This document shows, piece by piece, positions 47,801 through 59,800 of a DNA stretch of 64,000 nucleotides. Numbering within the stretch: position 1 is the first letter of the stretch; each line of letters begins with the position of its first letter. The stretch comes from Gonium pectorale (taxonomy: Eukaryota; Chlorophyta; Chlorophyceae; Chlamydomonadales; Volvocaceae): assembly GCA_001584585.1 (NCBI GenBank), contig LSYV01000033.1, positions 997,933 to 1,061,932 of the forward strand, read 5' to 3'. Under the pieces are notes generated by a model that made no database searches, was not told the origin of the DNA, and saw nothing but the letters and a program-made list of their open reading frames with translations. The translations under genes and the position numbers were made by a program.

Positions 47801-50800
47801 CGCCATGGCATCCGCCGGCACGCCGCCACCAGCCCTCGCTGCCGCAGCAGAGGCCGCCGCCGCTGGCTGCGCCCCGCCCGCCCGATCAGCTGTCTGCTGC
47901 AGCGGCGGTGGCAGCGGCCGCTGCTGCTCCCTGCCGTTCGCCGCGTTCATGGCCGTGTCCGTGGCCCCCCGGGCTTGACCCGCCGCCAGCAGCAGCAGTG
48001 CCTCCGCTGCGAGCGGCCCCAGCGTGCCCACCTCCGCCTCCGCGTCCGCCTCTGCAGGGCGCCGGGCGCCGGCAGCGGCCTCCGGTGTTTCCGCCGTCGT
48101 ACCCCTCACTGCACCCGCCGTCGCTCCCCCGTCCTTCTTCTCCTTAGGGATTTTTGGGTTTCTTTCTCCCTCCTCCTCTGCCTCATCCGCCTCCGTGTCG
48201 TCACTGCTGTCATCCTGGTCCTCCTCCCTGGCGCACTGCCGCTTCTTGCGCACTGGTGGCACCGCCGCCGGCGCCCGGCCCATCCAGGCAAGCGGCCGCG
48301 TCGCGCCGTGCACCCTCCAGCCCTTGCCGTCCTCCGTGACGGCGCCCCATTCCTGGTCTCCATCATCGTACTTCATGAGCCACTGCAGGCGGGCCTTGCG
48401 CGGGTCGTGGCGACTGATGGTGCCCACGAACGTGCCCTCCCGGCCCCAAGACACCTGTGTAAGGGCAACCGGAAACATGGAGCGATAGGAGTCTTGTTGG
48501 ATGGGGGGTGCAGTTGCAGAACCGTTTGGGCCCGACTCCCCTGTCCCAAGCTATCAGGTTTAGCGGCACCTCATGCCTGGAACGAAGGAAGTGAAGTGCA
48601 GGGTCTGCAGGGCCGTGAAAGGTCCTGGTGTCGTAGATAGTTCGCCGCCGTACAACCCAGTCATCCCTTATGTCAGCAACAATGAGGACCTGACCCATGT
48701 GCGCCTGAGGAAGCCAGGTTTCATGGGGACTCCCTCGAAGCCGCCTACCACGGGCGCCCCATCCCTCACACCCGCGCCGGACCCACCTTCGCCTTCCGAC
48801 CAATCAGCCCTGGGGACAATGCTGCCGCCGCTGCGGCCCCAGCCGCCGCTGTCGCCGCCGGCGCTGCTGTCACCGCCGCCATGGCCCCAGCCAACACCGC
48901 TGCGGCCTTGTCGTCAGCCGGCGCGGCGAGCCCCGCGGCAACGCTGCAGCGCCTCTGGCGCTTTGTCGGCCGCTGATCGGCTCCACGATCCCCGTCATCG
49001 TTCGCCTGCGACGGAGCCGGGGCAGCGCCGACAGCGGCATCCCCACCAGCCGCTGCCCGGGTTGCCCTCGCTACCGCTTCCCCACCACCGCCGCCCGCGG
49101 CGCCTGCGCCGCGGCCCTCGCCTGCGCCACGGCCCTCGCCTGCGCCACGGCCCTCGCCTGCGCCACGGCCCTCGCCTGCGCCACGGCCCTCGCCTGCCCT
49201 GGCGAGCGAGGGCGGCTGCAGGGCTGAGGAGCGGCGCCCGCGCCGGCCCGCTCGGGGCTCGGCACCGGCCCGATCTGGCGCCTCTGCGCCAACCACCGTC
49301 GCGGCATCGTCCTGGCTGTGTGAATCGGCGGCTCCGCCACGGCTATCATCGCCGCCGCCACCGCCGCCGCCACCGCCGCCGCCACCGCCGCCACCGCCGC
49401 TACCGGCGGCCCCGGCGGCCCTGCGGTCCACGCCGCAGTCAGCGGCCGCGTCCGCCAGCCCGCTGCCTGGGCCGAACTCGACCTCGACGTCGAGCGGCTG
49501 CAATTGAGATGCACGTCGCCCACGCCGGCCCGGCGCCGGTGTTTCCTTGTGGACATGCACCGGAGCCGGTACGCTGGCCCCACGAGCGCCCTTGCTGGTG
49601 CCGTCACCGCGACCCTGCACAGCAGCGGGCTGGTCTGCGCCGGTTCGTGCAGCGCCGCCGCCATCCGCAGTGGCCGGCGGCCGTGTGGCGGCGGCGCCAC
49701 GGTCGCTGGCGGCGCCACTCACGCTACCTCGCGGCACCGCTGAGGCTGCCTCCGCAGAAGCCATTACCGCCGGCGGTGCCCCGGACTCTGCCGCTGCTGC
49801 TCCCGAACCAGGCGCCGTGAGCCTCAGCACTTTGCGCTTGTAGCCGTGGGTGACCCACGTGGAGCGGTCCTCCGAGATGAAGCCCCGCTCCGCATCCACG
49901 CCGTCGCCGCCCGTGTAGCGCAGCCGCCACCGGTACTTGTCGCGCTTGGGGTCGTGATCCCCTAGGGTGCCGGTGCGCTCGTAATAGGTTATTCGAGGAT
50001 AGCGGCCCGTCGTGCAGGTGACCTGCGGGGGGCCACGGCCGGAAGCAAGCGACGGAGGGTTAGGAGGGGAGGGTAGAGGTTGGGTGGGGTTGGGATTGTG
50101 AGAGAAGATCTGGACGCGTGCCGCTGTTCGGACGTACTCGTCATTCATGTGGAAAGCATCAACGAGAAGCGAGCGGTTAACATGCACATACCGTACATGC
50201 TGTAGGTTCAGGGTAACGGAGCCCCCGCACTCTGTTCCGTACAAGTCCGCGAGCCGCTGCTCACTTGTTCCCTTGTCACGTCCTCATTACCGTCAATCAA
50301 ACGTACGGCCGACGGCTACTGCCCCGAACAGCAAACACGCTCCCCGCCGGCCCTGTATCATTGGTCCCCAGGCAGCAAGACTCACCGTCAGCGTCCAGCC
50401 CTGCCAGTCTGTCTCCCCGGCTGCCGACGCCGGCGCCACCTCGGCCTCCGCTCGCGAGCCCGACGGTCCATCTGCAGCGGCGCCTGCAGAGGCAGGTGCG
50501 ACCTCAACCTCGACTCGTGACGCCGGCAACCGGAAACCCGCAGCGGCGCCGGCGGCGGCAGCGGCAGGGGGCGTGTCGACTGCGTCCTGGCCCTCCGCAT
50601 CGCCATCGCCCTGGGAGATCGGCTGGTGCACCGGATCCACGGGCCGCTCGGGAGAAGGCCGCGCGGCGTCGCCGTTCACGCCATCGGGGACGCCAGCGGC
50701 CCCTGCGCTGTCGCCACCAGCACCGCTGCTGGCACCAGCACCGACGGCCTCAATAGTACCTTGCAGTCCGGCCACAGCACTTGGCGCTGCTGCTGCTGCT

Positions 50801-53800
50801 GCCGCTGGCTCTGTGGCAGGCTCCGCAGCGTCAGGCGGCATCGTCGCCGTCGCCGCTTTGGCGGAGGCCGTGGCTCCGACCGCCTCGACAGCCGTGTTGT
50901 CTGCCTCCGGCTCCGGCTCCGCCGTCCCCGTCCCCGTCGCTGCCGCTGCTCCTCCAGCAGCCGCCTCCCCGGCTGCAGCCTCTGCACTTGAGGGCGCCGT
51001 AGCCGCAGCCGCGCCATCAGGCGCGGGGCCTGCGCTCTCCCCAGCTGCCGCCGTAGATGCGCCCGCTGCCAGTATGGCTTTCGCTGATAGCATCGCCTCG
51101 GTGGTGGGTATCGCCTCCGCTGTCAGCACCGCCACCGTCGCGGGCACGACGTCCGCCGCCGGCAACGCCTCCGCCGCCGGCAACGCCGCCGCCGATGGCA
51201 ACGCCTCCGGTGTTTGCAGCCCCTCCGCCGTCGGCACGGCGCCCGCCTCCGCCGTCGGTACCGCCTTCGCTGTCGGCACGGCGCCCGCCTCCGCCGTCAG
51301 TAGCGCCTCCGCCGTCGGCACTGCCTCTACCGCCGGCACTGCCGCGTCCGCCGTCGGTACTGCCTCAGCCGCCTCCGCAGACTTCTCCACCGCCGCATCG
51401 GGCCCGGCACCCTCCTCAGCTGTCTTGCCTGGCGCCGTGAGCTCCAGCACTTTGCGCTTACAGCTGTGGGCGAGCCACGTTGAGCGATCCCCCGAGAGGA
51501 GTCCCCACTCCGCCTCGCCGCCCTCGCCGCCATCGAAGCGCAGCCGCCACCGGTACTTCACGCGCTTGGGGTCGTGGGAGTCGATGGTGCCGCGACGCGG
51601 GCGGGCGTCACGGCCTACAGCCACCTGCAAGTGGGTCGGATCGTGAGGGGCCTCCTCAACTTTAGGTCGAGGTTGTGGAGGAATAGGGGTTTGCTGAGGA
51701 GCAAGAAGGTGCGGCACTGGTATGCCGGAGGTAGGATGGATCTGGGTATGTGTTTGTGTACCGGGTTCGGAAGGCGAGATTCGGGGTTTGGCAATATGAA
51801 ATGCGGTCCGGGGATGGGTGTCGCAATGGGATTGGTAGGCAGACTCTGCTGTGCGTTACCCAGTGGTGCCGCGGAGCCGCTGAAAAGGTACTTTCGGGGG
51901 CACTAACACTACCGCAGGGCATGCTCAGTCCCCGTCGCAAACCCGTACCTACCGTCAGAGCCCAGCCCTGCCAGTCCGCCTCCGTTGCCGCTAGCGCTGC
52001 TGCTGCCTCGGGCGCCGGCTGCGACGCCGCCCCCGCATCTGGCCGCTCCTGTTCTTGCCGCGGGTCGGGGCTCCCAGGCGTCAGCCCTGCCGCCGCAGCA
52101 GCTCGGCCCCGCCGTCGCGCCGGCGGCGCCGCCGGCGGCGCCTTCACAGCCTCCGGCTCCTGCACTGACGGCGTGGGCGCGTCTGCCGCCAGCGCCGTTG
52201 CCACCGGTGCAGCCGTTACCGCCCGTACCGGAGCCGGCGGCGGTGCCGGCGACGGCGCCCTGGCGGCTGCGCCGCCGGCGCTGCTGGCAGCGCCGGCGAT
52301 GGCGGCCGACTCTGAGTTGACGCGCCTCATACCGCGGCCGAAGACCTTGCCCTCATCGGGGTTCTTGGGCCGGTTGGCCTCCAGTACCGCCGCCACCAAC
52401 GGTGCGCACAGGTCCGCCGGCAGCAGCCGGCTGTAGCGTGCCGTCGCCGGGACCGCCGCAGGGCCGCCGTTGCCGCTGCCACTACCGCTGCCGCTAGCGG
52501 CAGCGCCGCCGCCGCTCGACACCGTCGCCGCGCGCCGCCGCCGCTCGTCCTCCGCCTCGAGAGCCGCCAGCTCCGCCGGGCTGCGGGCCACCAGCTGGTT
52601 CAGCTCGGCGTCGCTGAGGTGGCCCGCGGCGTCGGACCCACCGCCGCCCGCAGCGCCTCCGCTGCCGCCACCGGGGTTGGTGTTCTCGAGCAGGTTGAGG
52701 AGGTACTGCCGCCGCTCCTCGGCACTGGTCTTCCCGTCAAAGAAGCCGCCTGCAAGTGAGAGTGTAGGCGCAGCGAGCGAGCAGGCGGGGCGGGGCGGTT
52801 GCCGGGACGTGATCGGGACGCAGTCACGGACGAAGTTGCAATCGAAAGTGTGCTACACAGAAGGCATATACTAGCAAACGGTGAAGTCGGCTAATACGGA
52901 AGCTTGTTCAGCTGGTCTCGGACGGCCCGATGAAAACTCTCCCGGCGCCCCCGACGTAACTTGAACTGCCGATGAATGCTGCATGCTTCTATGCGGCGTC
53001 CCAATCCATATCATCGCTACTTACGGTAGCGCATTTAGCATTTGCGCATGATTGGCCCCAGGAAATGGTCTCGCCTTCCCAAACCCCCGATCCTATCGCC
53101 CGGAGGACAACACCGGAACCCGCACGAAACCACCATACCCCCCGGGACCTCACCCCGCCTCACCCGGCCCCTCCCCCGCACACCCCACCAATCCTGCCCA
53201 CCCGTGATGCTGCTGTCCGCGAACTTGCGCTTCTCCTCCGCCACCGCGGCGATGTGGGTCTCCACGCTGTCGGCGGTGAGCAGCCGGAAGACGCGCACCT
53301 CGCGCGTCTGGCCGATGCGGTGGGCGCGCGCCTGGGCCTAAGGGGCGGGAGGGAAAGAGGGAGCATGGCGAGAAGGCTGCTGAAATCAAGGGGCGACGGG
53401 AAAGGCAGCTGGGGCCACTCGGGTCGCGTCAAGGCCCAGCCGACCCACCGACCCACGGGTCATCTCATAGCCAAGGCAGTGAACCCGCCTTTCGTTCACT
53501 ACCAAGCGAGCCGCCGACCCACGGGTCACCCCACCTGCAGGTCCAGCTGTGGGTTCCAGTCCGTGTCAAACAGGATGACCGTGTCGGCGGCCTGGGTTGA
53601 TTGGGACGGGAGGGGAAAGGGCAGACATGTGACGTGGTCGTTCGGGAAGGCAGCAGCGTAGGGGCAAGGGGCTACAGCTGTATGGAGGTGAAAATACACG
53701 TCATATGCCACATAACTGCGACAGCGTGCTCATGCACGGGTATGGATGTGTATGCCCGTATGACGTTGGAGCTGCGAAGACTGCGTGATTCGTAGGCACT

Positions 53801-56800
53801 TCTGTCGTGGACTTGCGTACGTGTGCATACGGCAGGCAGGCGGGACGAACGTCACATGCCTTGCATTGTACCCACTCGTCCTACTGGAAACGTCGCGCCT
53901 TCTGGCGTGTATGACCGTAGACGCGGGCTCCCTCTTTCTCTGCAGATCTCTCTTTTTTCATATGGCGGGCCTGGATGCAGGAGGTACCAGCGCTCACCTG
54001 CAGGTTGAGTCCCACGCCGCCCGCCTTGAGGCTGAGCAGAAAGATGAAGGTGGGGGAGTCTGGGGGAGGGGAGGAGGAGGGCAGGATGTGGGAGGGGAGG
54101 GAAGGCGTGGGCGCGGAGGCACGGTGCACAGGGCGAAGGGCCGCCGGAAAACGGCAGTCATGGCCAGGAGGTACTCGCTGGGGAGGAACGCCGGTGAACC
54201 GTCGGAGGATCGTCCAAAGTCGACATTTATTAAGAAGGCCACAAAGGTAGAGACTGACACATTAGCAGCAGAGTGTGGGTGGAGAGACGTGGCGCCACAC
54301 GCCCACCCGCCACCCTGCCCTACCCGGCGCGTTGAAGTCTGCGATCAGCTCCCCGCGCTCCGCTGCCGCCGTGCTGCCGTCCAGGCGCGCCGACTCGAAG
54401 CCGCGCCACTCAAGGTACTCCTCCACAACGTCCAGCGCCCGCGTCATGGTGGCGAACAGCAGAACCTGGAGTGTATGTTGAAATGGAGTGACGCATACGA
54501 CGATCGGAGTGTGTAGGGGGGGCGGTAGAAGGGGAAGGCGAGGGCAGGGGGAGGAGCTACCGTATGAAGACCGGCGAAATAGTGTGAGGGGCGAGGACCG
54601 CGGAGGGAGGAATTGGTCGAGAAGTACAGAGGCCATACGCCGTTTTGCGCCCACAGGGGCCGCACAGTGTCAGGAGAGAGAGAGGTTGGAGAGAGGAGAG
54701 AGAAAGTGAGGTACCGTATGCAGATTTGAAGCCGTTACCCATTAAGGCTGCCGTAGAGAGGTTGAAACCATACTTTCTTGTGGGAGAGATAGGTACCGTT
54801 ACTGTGCACGGGTTTTCGCAGGCCCCGCAGAAGCCCTTCAGGTCGCCAAAGCGCCATGGTCGCAAGGCGATGCAGGCAGGACAGCAGCACCTGCTGCGAC
54901 GCGGGCGCACCCACACACTGGGCACACACCGCGCCCCCCTCGCGGCGCGCAGAAGCGGAAGACCGGTCAGCCCGGTCTCTGCTGTGGCGGGTCGGGAGCC
55001 AATCGGCTCGTGTGGCCTGCAGCCCTTCTGGGGAGCCTGTAATCTGTATCTATCAAAAAAGGACCCCGCACATCGGGCTGGCCCACCAGGGCGGGGCCTC
55101 CGCATCCGCGGGCGCCGCATCCGACCCAGCCCAGCCCAGCCCACCTTGTGCCCGGTTGCGTGCAGGCGGGTAAGCAGGCGGTCCAGCAGGTCCATCTTGC
55201 CGCACAGCGTAACGGAGGGGGGCAGCCCGCAGTGGCGCTGCGCGGCGGCCGGGAGGTATGACTCGCCGTACTCGGGGTGCAACTTGCTGGACGCGTCCGT
55301 ACGTGTGCGTACGAGGGGGCGGGGGGATGGGGACGGGGACGAGTGGGCGGGAGGAGTTAAGAGGGGGTGGGGGTGGGGGGTTTCGTCAGGGGAGCCGGCG
55401 GTACCAGTGTCGCTCGCACGCTTGCGCTGCAATGCGTGCGCACCCCCGCACGACACATCATGTGGCAATGTACGGCGTGCCGTACCGATACCTTATGAAG
55501 GGGTGGTTGCAGATGTTGCGCATCTCCATCACCGTGTTGTTGACCGCACGGTTGACCGCAGTGCTGCTGCCGCCCTCGGCGCCGCCCGCAGCGCGCTCGA
55601 AGCCGTTCTTCACGATTCCCATCAGGGCGGCCTGGGGGACGAAGATTGCAACGGTAACGGTTACCATAACGGCAACAACCGTAACAGCAGGTTGTGGTGA
55701 ACCATAATAAGCAGACACAAGGTGATGGGGCTGCTGAGAGCTGTATGCATGCCAGGGGCCACTACAGGCCAGCAAGGTGTGATGGCCCTATACGACGGTT
55801 GCCGCGTGCTCGGCGCGAAACCGGAAGGTGGGACGAGAGCCGAGCAGGGCAGCTGTGTTGGGCCCATCCGGCGCACCGCGTCCCCCCGCGTACGAACCTG
55901 GTACGGCCCCAGCGCCGCGTGTAGCACCACCTCCTTCTTGGAGGGCAGCTCCGACGCCACCGACTCCTTGAGGCGCCGCAGCATGAAGGGGCGGAGCACC
56001 TGCAGGCGGGGTAAGGGGGCATGGGGGCAGGGTGTGGGCAAACAAAACTGGGCACTGGGCGCGGCGCGGAGGCGTTTGGAGCTTCGCGAATGTTCAGCCC
56101 CGAGCGCATGGTTGCATTATGTACTCGTTGCATGCTGATGCGCAAGACCACAACTGGGCACAGGTTGGCAACGGTTACTGCTCCAGGCTCGAGGCTCGCC
56201 CCCGACACATGAAGGTACACCCTCTCCAAAGCATTCGATGAAAGCCAACCAACCAACCCCTTCAACCGCCCAACCGCCCAACCGCCCAACTGCTAAACCA
56301 CCCAACCATACCGGTACCTGCCTGGTGCAGGCGGCTGGTGACGAGCAGGTACTCCTCCTGGCTGAGCGCCGCCACGTCGGCCTCGGAGCTACCGCAGCCG
56401 GCCGCCCCGCGCAGCGCGTCCAGCGGGGCGGAGAACCATGTGGCGAAGTCGTCGCCGCTGTCGAAGAGGCTGGGCATCAGGAAGTTGAGCAGTGACCAGA
56501 GCTCGTCCAGGCGGTTCTGGAGCGGCGTGCCTGCGAGGGGGAGGGCGAGGGAAGAAGGTGGGAGTGGTGGAGGGGGAGGGAGAGGACAGAAGGGAGGTCA
56601 GAAGAGGACTGCGTGTGGTGGGCGGTGGGCGGGTGGTGGGCGGGTAGGGGTGGGTAGGGACAGGCGATTCCAGGTCGGAGGGGTGAGGCAAGCTGGTCTG
56701 GCCTGCTTCTATTCCCCAACTCCTAGTCCTCACGGTACCGGTAATGCGCGCAGGGCACTCAACCCACCCCCCGCCCATCGGTCTGCCCATCCACTGACCC

Positions 56801-59800
56801 CCCCACCCTCCCCGACCATCCCCCACCCTCCCCCATCCTCAACCCACCCGTGAGCAGCAGCCGGCTGGTGGCCCGGTAGTGCTGCAGCTCGGCGTTGAGC
56901 TTGCAGCCTGCGTTCTTGAGCCGGTGGCCCTCGTCCACGATAATGTGGCTGTAGGCCAGGCGGCTCAGGCGCGGCCGGTCGGCGCGGCCCATCAGGAAGT
57001 CGTAGCTGGTGAGCAGCACGTGGAAGCGGGCGGCGCCGGCGGGCCGGCTGCGGCCGCGGCCGCAGATCTGAGGTGCGGAAGGGAGGGGAGGAGGGGGGGC
57101 GGTGCAACGGCACAGAAATCACGCAGCGTTCGTGTAGACAGCAGGAAGTACACACGCTAGCCGTACACCGTGTGCCGTGTACGGCACAGCACACGCACGC
57201 ACACAGCTCCACATCCAGCCGGTCTTCATATATATATCCTCCTCCGCTGCTCGCTGCTCCGCACGCACCTGCTCGAACCAGATGCGCTCTCGCGCCTCCG
57301 CCGAGCCGCGGTAGTCCACCACGGTGAGCCCGGGCGCCCAGCGCGCCAGCTCGGCCGCCCAGTTGGGCAGCACGGAGGAGGGTGCGGCGATGAGGTAGGG
57401 GCCCGGCTGCTTACGTACCTGGCGAGCAGAGGTGAGAGGTGGGAGGTGGGAGGTGGGAGGGGTCGCACCACACACGGCACGCGATACACGGCCGGGGAGG
57501 AGGGGGTAAAGACAGAGGGCGGCAGCGGCGGCGGCAGGGTGCCGGCGTGTGCCGGCGTGTGGCGAGGTGCACCACCTTGGCGCGGCGCGGCGCTGCGGCT
57601 CTACACACCTGGGTTTATCTGGCCCCGCAGACCCCCCCACGCGTGTGCGCGCTGACGCCGCCACACCGCGCCGCCACCGCCCGCCAACCCGGCGCCGTTC
57701 AACCATGTGCTTGACAACTACTGCCACCTTGCAGCCCGAGATCGCCTCCGCCTCCCGTTGCCAACGGGACCACAGCGACCCGCACTCCTCCCAGCCCGTC
57801 CACATAGGCCCAACGCGCGCCAGTGCTAACCTACGCCCCGTCCACTCCACCACAGCACTTACCTACGCCCCGTCCACTCCACTGCACTGCCTGTGGGGAG
57901 GGCCGTGCCCGGCCGCCCGTCCCACCTCCCCCCAATCACCCCACACTGATACACCTTGGCCACGTGAGGGATTGGGGTTTTCGGCCTGCACCCTAAACTC
58001 TACACTGTAAGCCCAAGACCCCGGGACCCACCGCCATCCAAAACCCTAAGCGTTTTGAGCCCTTACCCACCCACCCCCCCGCCCCACACCTCACCCACCC
58101 ACCTCCACCAGGTGCACGATGAGCGCGATGACCTGGACGGTCTTGCCCAGCCCCATGTCGTCCGCCAGGATGCCGTTCAGGCCGGCGTCGTGCAGCCCCA
58201 CCAGCCAGCGGAGGCCCTGCGGGGTGGTAAAGAGGGAGTAACGGGATGGGGGGCCGAGGCGCAAAATGAGGGCGACGGACCGGACAGAGTCGTGCGGGCA
58301 GACCAGACAGCGGAGGCCCCGCAGGAGAAGTGATAAGGCGTTGGGACATGAAGCGGCGAGAGAGTGGCGGGGCGGGGGTGGGGAGGACGGAAACAAGCGG
58401 GTCGCAGCGGGCACCGGCGCCGGCACGAGCGCGGCATGGCCACTCCAACACGCTATCTCAGGAAGGGCCCCTGACACCTGACCCCGGACCCCGCGGGCAG
58501 TCGAACAAACCACCAGCGACACCCCATACCTACCCTAAGCCCCTATCCCCCTACCCCCCCAACACGCAGACACACACACGCACACAAAAACACGCAGGCA
58601 CTCCCCCGCCCCACTCACGTGCATCTGGTACTCCCGCAGTCGGGCCACCAGGCTGGGCGGCTGCTGCGGAATGTGGGCTGCCAGGCTGGCGGCCAGGCGG
58701 CCCCAGCCCTCGCTGCTCTCCAGCAGGGCGTCCGTGGCGCCGCCGGAGCCGCCGGAGCCGCCAGACCCGCCGGAGCCGCTGGGCCTGGCGCCGGCGGCGC
58801 TGCCGCTGGAGCCGGCGCCAGAAACTGCGTGTCACAGCAGGGGATGGAGGGGAGGGGTGGAGGGGTGGAGGGGTGGAGGGGTGCAGTGTGCAACGCAACG
58901 GCGCGCGAGTGCTGATAGTGTGATGGCAAGGTCGGATTGCAGCAATGGCGGCGGCAGGCAGGATGGTGTTGCTGCTTGCCTGGAACTACAACACCCCGCT
59001 CCCGTCTCCCGGGCTCCCCGCTCCCGCCCAGCCATCCAGTCTCACGGTCCTGCCCCCTCACCCGCGCATGCACCCGCACCCGCCCCTCTCGCCCGTGCCG
59101 GCTACCCCGCCCAGGGCGCCCCCTTCCGCCCGCCCTCCGCGCCCGGCCCCCTTACCCGCCAGCAGCCTTGACTCCAGCCCCAGCCTCCGTGCGAAGGAGC
59201 GGAGGCAGTCGTCCGTGGCGTCCAGCATGGAGGACAGCCGGCTGCTCTTCTCCGCGCGGACCATGGCCAGGTACGACTGTACGGCGGCGGGGGATGTACG
59301 GCGGGGCGCACGTGCAAGACGGCAGGCAGTTCGGTGCGCTGCGGGTGGGTACACGGAGGTACACGGCGGGACACAGCTACCGGCAGGGCATGGCGCCCAG
59401 GCGTGAGTATAGGTAGGCGGCTCCCGGGCGCCAAGCGCCGCAGATGTTGCGCTCCCGAACTCCGCCCGACTGTAGCCCCAGGGAGCCCGGATGTAGCGGC
59501 TGCAGGGCGCCTCCTGGGCAGCCTTGCGCCCACACTGCCCGGAACGCCCTTTCGCCATAACAAGCGCGGGTCGACCAGCCACCACACCCGCAACGGCCAC
59601 CCCGCCTCCTCCTCTGCACATTTCTGGCAAGCGTACTGTAGTGCTGCTAGTCGAGCATACGCGTGTTGGAAGCTGTGACAACCGCACCCCGTCTGCTGCA
59701 CCAGCTGCACCCGCCAAGGGAGGACTTCAATCCAGATCACCCTGAACCCGAACCCCTCTGCTGCTGCGGCCGCCTAGGATGCCAGCCCCATAGCACCGCG

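Noticed and set aside
50147..51646. 499-codon plus-strand Ala/Ser-rich ORF
   Set aside because: Antisense of exon 51624-50386. Its Ala/Val/Ser periodicity mirrors the repetitive linker on the other strand.
44881..52749. Treating the ATPase and the Tudor-like/AP2-like part as two separate genes
   Set aside because: The phase-0 junction at 51953/51624 falls inside a module in the same place as the later junctions, WQGWALT and WQGWTLT precede both, and no start codon with a promoter-like gap lies between. It stays possible until transcripts are seen.
56315..56317. GT donor (GGTACC) for exon ending near 56322
   Set aside because: It leaves phase 1, while the next exon (VLRPFMLRR) needs phase 0. 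The GC donor six bases earlier gives the correct frame and family sequence.
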